10,327 nt of DNA from Bacteroidota bacterium. GTDB taxonomy: Bacteria; Bacteroidota; Bacteroidia; Bacteroidales; UBA932. The stretch spans positions 1-10,327 of the forward strand of contig JAGDMC010000036.1 in assembly GCA_017860395.1 (NCBI GenBank), read 5' to 3'. Both the position numbers and the translations under genes were made by a program. Shown piece after piece: positions 6,799-10,327 of the stretch. Under the pieces are notes generated by a model, which ran no database searches, was not told where the DNA came from, and worked only from the letters and a program-made list of their open reading frames with translations. Position 1 is the stretch's first letter. Every line of letters begins with the position of its first letter.

Positions 6799-7046
6799 TT
6801 TGCCTTTGGTTTATACATAATGGCAAAAATCTCAACAGCAAAACCGGCAAGAATCAATAATGGGGCAACAACCATTCTTCCGAAGCTAAACATCTTCTCT
6901 CCCGGAAAAACATTAGGGTCGTTTGTTCCGCCTCCGGCCATAAAGATATAGCCGAGAATCATTAAACCGAGTCCAATAAGTACAAAAAGAAGGTTTCTGT
7001 AAGGAATCGCGAATTTAGTGTCGCCTGCAATTTTATTGTTGTCCAT
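6795..7046 (-). CDS. DUF3098 small membrane protein
   Basis: An 83-residue protein of family DUF3098, found in Bacteroidetes and without known function. It has a short polar N-terminus and two predicted membrane helices, roughly residues 17-37 ([20 protein letters not shown]) and 58-77 ([19 protein letters not shown]). Between them is a conserved loop with [21 protein letters not shown] short basic tail follows. It lies 15 bp after ftsX and overlaps uppP by 4 bp, so it is translated between a division protein and a lipid-carrier phosphatase. By association it may help FtsX or UppP in the inner membrane, but that is inference. Confidence 0.88.
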   Translation of the reverse strand: MDNNKIAGDTKFAIPYRNLLFVLIGLGLMILGYIFMAGGGTNDPNVFPGEKMFSFGRMVVAPLLILAGFAVEIFAIMYKPKAK

Positions 7047-7061
7047 ATTTATATAAAATTT

Positions 7062-7940
7062 CTAATAATACAATTCATCCTGAGGCAGAGAAAGAAGCCT
7101 GTTTACAACAAGATATGTGCTTATAAGGCAAAGGAGAATCCCGGTAACGACGACTCCTGCACATACTGCCATAATAAGATTAATGTCCAGCATCTGATAA
7201 ATCTGCTGAAAATCCCTTTCGAGCAAAAAAAGCAGGAAACACAACAATGATGCTGAAATGATTCCTGAAATAAGTCCCTGATAAATTCCCTGTATAAGAA
7301 AAGGCTTTCTTATAAAAGACTTCTTTGCGCCCACAAGTTTCATCGTGTGGATATTAAATCTCTTCGAAAATACATTCAGCCTTACCGTATTGTTAATTAA
7401 AACAAAGGAAATGAACAGCAGAAGGACTATAAAAACAATGAGAATTATACCTATCTGTTCGATGTTTCCGGAAATTGTTTCAATGAGTGACTCCTGAAAA
7501 ACAACCTCCTTTATGCCGGGGTTTAATAAAATTTCACTCTTTATCTTACTCAGGCTGTCGGATTCAACATAATCCGAACGAACATACATATCTATTGAAA
7601 GCGGAATGGGATTGAGGTCGAATACATCCATGAAGTCATCGCCCAACACACTTTTCATCTCCTGGGCACCCTGCTCTTTTGAGATAAATTTAAGCTCTTT
7701 AACATAGGGCTTGCCTTTAAGCAAATTCATTATTTGCCTGGCCTGAACTTCCGTAGTGTTTTGTTCAAAAATAACTGATAATCTGATATTTTCCTTGAAG
7801 TAATCGGAAACCGATTTTGCATTAACGGCAAGCACGCCTCCTATTCCAACAAGAAGGAGCACAAGGGTTATGCTTATCACCGAAGATAGGTAGGATTGGA
7901 TAAGTCTTCTGACTACTATTTTATTCTCTCGCCTTTTCAT
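7062..7940 (-). CDS. ftsX: Cell-division protein FtsX (permease-like, ABC transporter family)
   Basis: FtsX pairs with the ATPase FtsE at the septum and, in other bacteria, transmits ATP hydrolysis to periplasmic murein hydrolases or their activators. I place the start at ATG 7938-7940 (292 aa) rather than TTG 7955, because a -7 box overlaps the TTG and the protein then begins MKRRENK. Topology fits the family: TM1 about residues 18-40, a periplasmic domain to about 160, then TM2 163-183, TM3 221-241 and TM4 254-279. The cytoplasmic loop after TM2 holds NTVRLNVFSKRF and MKLVGAKKSFIRKPFLIQG, the conserved FtsX signature. No ftsE is adjacent in the window. It heads the operon with DUF3098, uppP and lpxH. 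Confidence 0.94.
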   Translation of the reverse strand: MKRRENKIVVRRLIQSYLSSVISITLVLLLVGIGGVLAVNAKSVSDYFKENIRLSVIFEQNTTEVQARQIMNLLKGKPYVKELKFISKEQGAQEMKSVLGDDFMDVFDLNPIPLSIDMYVRSDYVESDSLSKIKSEILLNPGIKEVVFQESLIETISGNIEQIGIILIVFIVLLLFISFVLINNTVRLNVFSKRFNIHTMKLVGAKKSFIRKPFLIQGIYQGLISGIISASLLCFLLFLLERDFQQIYQMLDINLIMAVCAGVVVTGILLCLISTYLVVNRLLSLPQDELYY

Positions 7941-7952
7941 ATAATCAAGGTT

Positions 7953-7960
7953 CAAAGATA
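7953..7960 (-). promoter_or_regulatory. Candidate -7 box for the ftsX operon
   Basis: TATCTTTG on the minus strand matches TAnnTTTG exactly, 12 bp before the chosen ftsX ATG. The predicted leader is only a few bases long. No TTG -33 element is seen in the AT-rich DNA upstream. It overlaps the alternative TTG start at 7955, which argues against that start. Confidence 0.5.
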
Positions 7961-7990
7961 GATAATTCTTATAAATTAAATTATATTTAT

Positions 7991-7998
7991 TATCTTTG
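7991..7998 (+). promoter_or_regulatory. Candidate -7 box for the GT5-like / DUF4270 operon
   Basis: TATCTTTG on the plus strand matches TAnnTTTG exactly and lies 36 bp before the ATG at 8035, giving a leader of about 30 bases. It is the inverted copy of the ftsX box at 7953-7960, 30 bp away, so the two promoters must overlap in their -33 regions. No clear TTG -33 element is visible. Confidence 0.5.
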
Positions 7999-8034
7999 TA
8001 CAGAATTTGCCTTAATTATACACAATCTTAATAT

Positions 8035-8874
8035 ATGAGCGAACCTGTAAGAGTGCTTTTTGTCAATTCAGAGATGGAACACTTTATGCCATCCTCACCG
8101 ATAGCAAAAGTCGGTAGGTATCTCCCTCAGGGAATCCAGGAAAGTGGCTGCGAAATTCGTTCTTTTGTGCCAAGATACGGAACAATCAACGAAAGAAGGT
8201 TTCAGCTTCACGAGGTTATACGGCTTTCAGGAATGAATATTATTATCAATGATATTGACAGACCGCTTGTTATTAAGGTATCTTCTATTTCTTCTGCAAG
8301 AATGCAGGTTTATTTTATCGACAACGAAGATTATTTTCACAGAAAATATGTTAATACCGACGACGAAGGAAATTATTTCTCCGACAACGACGAGCGCGCA
8401 ATCTTCTTTGCAAGGGGAGTGCTTGAGACAGTCAAGAAGCTTCGCTGGAAACCTGATATAATACATTGCCAGGGGTGGATATCATACTTTCTTCCAATTT
8501 ATTTGAAAAAAGTTTATCACGAAGATCCGATTTTTACAGAGAGCAAAGTTGTTCTTTCAATCTATAACGAAGGTAGCGATCAAGTCTTTAACGAGGACAC
8601 CAGGTCAAAAGTAATTGTTCCGGGAATAAGGAATAAAGATCTTGAGACAATAAATCCCGCCAATGGCATAAATCTTGCTAAACTTGCTATTCAGTATGCT
8701 AACGGCATAATTCTGGGAAGCGAGGAGATGGTTCCTGAATTAAAGGAGTTGATCTCGGGAAGTTCTCTAAAAGTACTTCCTTACATAGATGTAAACGACC
8801 CGGAATCTGCTTATATAAAAGATTACAAAAATTTTTATGACCAAATTCTGGGGAAAAATGAGAAGAAGGATTAG
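8035..8874 (+). CDS. Starch/glycogen synthase N-terminal-domain protein (GT5-like), catalytic motifs degenerate
   Basis: The 279-residue product matches the N-terminal (GT5) Rossmann-like half of glycogen/starch synthase: VRVLFVNSEMEHFMPSSPIAKVG at the start, DNDERAIFFARGVLE near residues 117-131, KPDIIHCQGW near 139-148, and a C-terminal ANGIILGSEEM stretch. A true synthase is about 480-550 aa with a second GT-B domain; that half is missing and the frame ends cleanly. The ADP-glucose-binding K-x-G-G-L motif reads K25-V-G-R-Y, and the usual HxHDW reads HCQGW. One-domain proteins like this are commonly annotated 'glycogen synthase' in Bacteroidetes, but synthase activity looks unlikely. Its last 17 bases overlap the DUF4270 gene, so the two are coupled. 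Confidence 0.8.
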   Translation: MSEPVRVLFVNSEMEHFMPSSPIAKVGRYLPQGIQESGCEIRSFVPRYGTINERRFQLHEVIRLSGMNIIINDIDRPLVIKVSSISSARMQVYFIDNEDYFHRKYVNTDDEGNYFSDNDERAIFFARGVLETVKKLRWKPDIIHCQGWISYFLPIYLKKVYHEDPIFTESKVVLSIYNEGSDQVFNEDTRSKVIVPGIRNKDLETINPANGINLAKLAIQYANGIILGSEEMVPELKELISGSSLKVLPYIDVNDPESAYIKDYKNFYDQILGKNEKKD

Positions 8875-10210
8875 TCTTCGTTCACTTTCGGCACTTGCAC
8901 TGATTTCACTGTTGTTTGTATCCTGCATAGATGTTAATAAATCTACCGGAGGAGAATTCGTACCTGATGACCAAAAGTTCGGCATCGCAATAAAGGAGTT
9001 CGACCTTCCGGTACAACAAAAGTCTTCGGACAGCATTCAAACTATCTTTACCGGAGATGCAGTTGTGGGAGCCTATAAGGATCCGGAACTCGGAATAACA
9101 ACCTCGGCTGCAGCTGTAAGGTTTATTCCACAGGTAAGGAAAAATACTTTTGGAAACAATCCTGTACCAAAATCACTAAAGCTTTCAATTGCCGTTGCCA
9201 GCAAAATAGTACTTGACCAGAAAGATGCAAATATTCCTCAGAATGTTTATGTATATGTTCTTCGCAAAGATCTGGATTCAACGGTAATGTACAACAACTC
9301 CATTACGGCAGCCGATTTCGATCCTGTACCGCTGGCCGGGAATGTGTTTTTTGGAGGCGACAGCATAAACATGGATCTTCCACTTTCTTATGCTGCTGAT
9401 CTTTTAAGCGCCACACAGGAGGAGAGGGATAGCGTTCCGTTCTTTCAAAAGAGATTCAAAGGCTTTTACATTGCAACCGAACCACTGCCCGGCTCACTCA
9501 CAGGCGGCAGGTTCAATATTATTACAACATCAAACATCTATATGACACTCACATATAATCATATAGATGATACAATAAGCAAAAGCGACAGTGTTCTCAT
9601 ATATTATGCATCGGAATCTGAGCCTAATATCAATATCATCAAACACTCGTCAAAAAGTCTTGAAACCGCCACCCCAACCAACAAACTTTATGTTGAAGGA
9701 CTGGCCGGGCTAAAACCTTTCATTGACTTTTCTGCAGTTAAGAACACAATAAATACCTGGGTTCTTTCTCAAAACTCTGTTTTATCAAAAATCGTTATTG
9801 CAAAAGCAGAAATAATTTTGCCCTACGAATTCCCGGCAGATTATTTAACTATCGGACAATATCCTTCACAACTTTACCTTGCGACAAGAGAGACGGAAGA
9901 TTTGTATGAAGGCCCTTACTACAAACTCCTTCCGGAAATATCTCTTGTAGATGACAAGGGACTGAACAACCGCTCAAAATTCTATTACAGTATGAATATT
10001 ACCTCATACCTGCAAAGTGTGCTCAAAGGTAAATTAACCAAGAAAAATGAGCTGGAAGCCTACGTTGTTCCTGCGATGTCATTAACAAATTCATCCACCG
10101 GCGAAACATCGTATTTCTTTGACAACACTGCATACTCTAAGGGTGTATTCAACGGCACCGCTGCCACAAGAAAACCAAAACTCAGAATCTCTTACGCAAT
10201 CATCCCGTAA
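8858..10210 (+). CDS. DUF4270 family lipoprotein
   Basis: A 450-residue protein of family DUF4270, found in Bacteroidetes, with no established function. I choose ATG 8858 over ATG 8837: it gives a compact lipoprotein signal peptide with basic MRRR, hydrophobic LSALALISLLFVS and the lipidation Cys at residue 23, and a purine-rich GGGGAAAA lies just upstream. The mature region begins with Asp-rich, Gly-containing sequence (GGEFVPDD) and continues as a mostly beta-type, Ser/Thr-rich soluble protein. No catalytic motif is recognised. The predicted site is an inner- or outer-membrane-anchored lipoprotein facing the periplasm or the surface. It overlaps the GT5-like gene by 17 bp, so both are expressed together, and ends 33 bp before a strong terminator. 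Confidence 0.87.
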   Translation: MRRRISLRSLSALALISLLFVSCIDVNKSTGGEFVPDDQKFGIAIKEFDLPVQQKSSDSIQTIFTGDAVVGAYKDPELGITTSAAAVRFIPQVRKNTFGNNPVPKSLKLSIAVASKIVLDQKDANIPQNVYVYVLRKDLDSTVMYNNSITAADFDPVPLAGNVFFGGDSINMDLPLSYAADLLSATQEERDSVPFFQKRFKGFYIATEPLPGSLTGGRFNIITTSNIYMTLTYNHIDDTISKSDSVLIYYASESEPNINIIKHSSKSLETATPTNKLYVEGLAGLKPFIDFSAVKNTINTWVLSQNSVLSKIVIAKAEIILPYEFPADYLTIGQYPSQLYLATRETEDLYEGPYYKLLPEISLVDDKGLNNRSKFYYSMNITSYLQSVLKGKLTKKNELEAYVVPAMSLTNSSTGETSYFFDNTAYSKGVFNGTAATRKPKLRISYAIIP

Positions 10211-10243
10211 GGATGTAAGTAAAGCGACTTACTAATTATACCG

Positions 10244-10273
10244 AAAAAGCCGACCCAACAGGTCGGCTTTTTT
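10244..10273 (+). terminator. Intrinsic terminator after the DUF4270 gene
   Basis: A perfect stem AAAAGCCGACC / GGTCGGCTTTT with loop CAACA (stem bases about 10245-10271) runs directly into a T run. The GC-rich core and U tract are textbook for a rho-independent terminator. The A run before the stem means it may also terminate transcription from the other strand. Confidence 0.93.
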
Positions 10274-10274
10274 G

Positions 10275-10327
10275 ATGTGCATAGCCTTTGATATGATCAC
10301 ATTAGGCGGCGGGTTGAATATCACTAT
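10275..10327 (+). other. Possible 5' end of an unidentified plus-strand ORF
   Basis: From the ATG at 10275 the frame stays open to the window edge, starting MCIAFDMITLGGGLNIT; a second in-frame ATG is at 10293. It begins two bases after the terminator, has no promoter or ribosome-binding site of its own, and is too short to identify. The opposite strand is also open here. It may simply be non-coding. Confidence 0.12.

Noticed and set aside
7941..7955. TTG start giving five extra residues for FtsX
   Set aside because: It overlaps the -7 promoter box TATCTTTG; the ATG at 7940 is a better start.
8837..8857. Upstream ATG for the DUF4270 lipoprotein
   Set aside because: It adds seven residues before the basic MRRR of the signal peptide, and the purine-rich site fits the ATG at 8858.

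Overview
This window looks like a chromosomal segment of a Bacteroidetes species, probably in or near the order Bacteroidales. The evidence is the presence of families largely confined to that phylum (DUF4294, DUF3098, the DUF4270 lipoprotein, a one-domain 'glycogen synthase'), TAnnTTTG-type -7 promoter boxes, near-absence of Shine-Dalgarno sequences, and ribosomal proteins that read like Bacteroidales homologs. No mobile element, CRISPR array, tRNA or rRNA was seen.

Layout. (1) Positions 1-3179, minus strand: a ribosomal-protein operon in the order rplP-rpmC-rpsQ-rplN-rplX-rplE-rpsN-rpsH-rplF, with rplF running off the left edge. It matches the middle of the S10/spc cluster, but begins abruptly at rplP: rpsC, rplV and rpsS are not upstream. 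The 224-bp gap above rplP holds a hairpin/terminator, a good Bacteroidetes promoter and a hairpin next to the rplP start codon. (2) 3404-4489, minus: a secreted or periplasmic M19 (renal-type) dipeptidase with its full catalytic set. (3) 4612-5253, plus: a DUF4294 protein with a signal peptide, divergent from the dipeptidase. (4) 5250-7940, minus: a tight envelope operon ftsX - DUF3098 - uppP - lpxH-like hydrolase, covering division-linked murein hydrolase control, lipid-carrier recycling and lipid A synthesis. (5) 8035-10210, plus: a stand-alone starch-synthase-like N-terminal domain overlapping a DUF4270 lipoprotein gene, closed by a strong intrinsic terminator.

Most notable points: rpsH lacks the codons for about the first 29 residues of S8 and has an in-frame stop directly before its only ATG; the S10 cluster is split between rpsC and rplP; L5 carries an Ala/Lys/Pro-rich N-terminal extension; the GT5-like protein has lost recognisable catalytic motifs; and the ftsX and GT5 genes share a compact divergent promoter region with two inverted TATCTTTG boxes. 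The first two may be real genome changes or assembly faults, and reads are needed to decide. I found no convincing evidence of a new defence or mobile system; most of the window is conserved housekeeping DNA.
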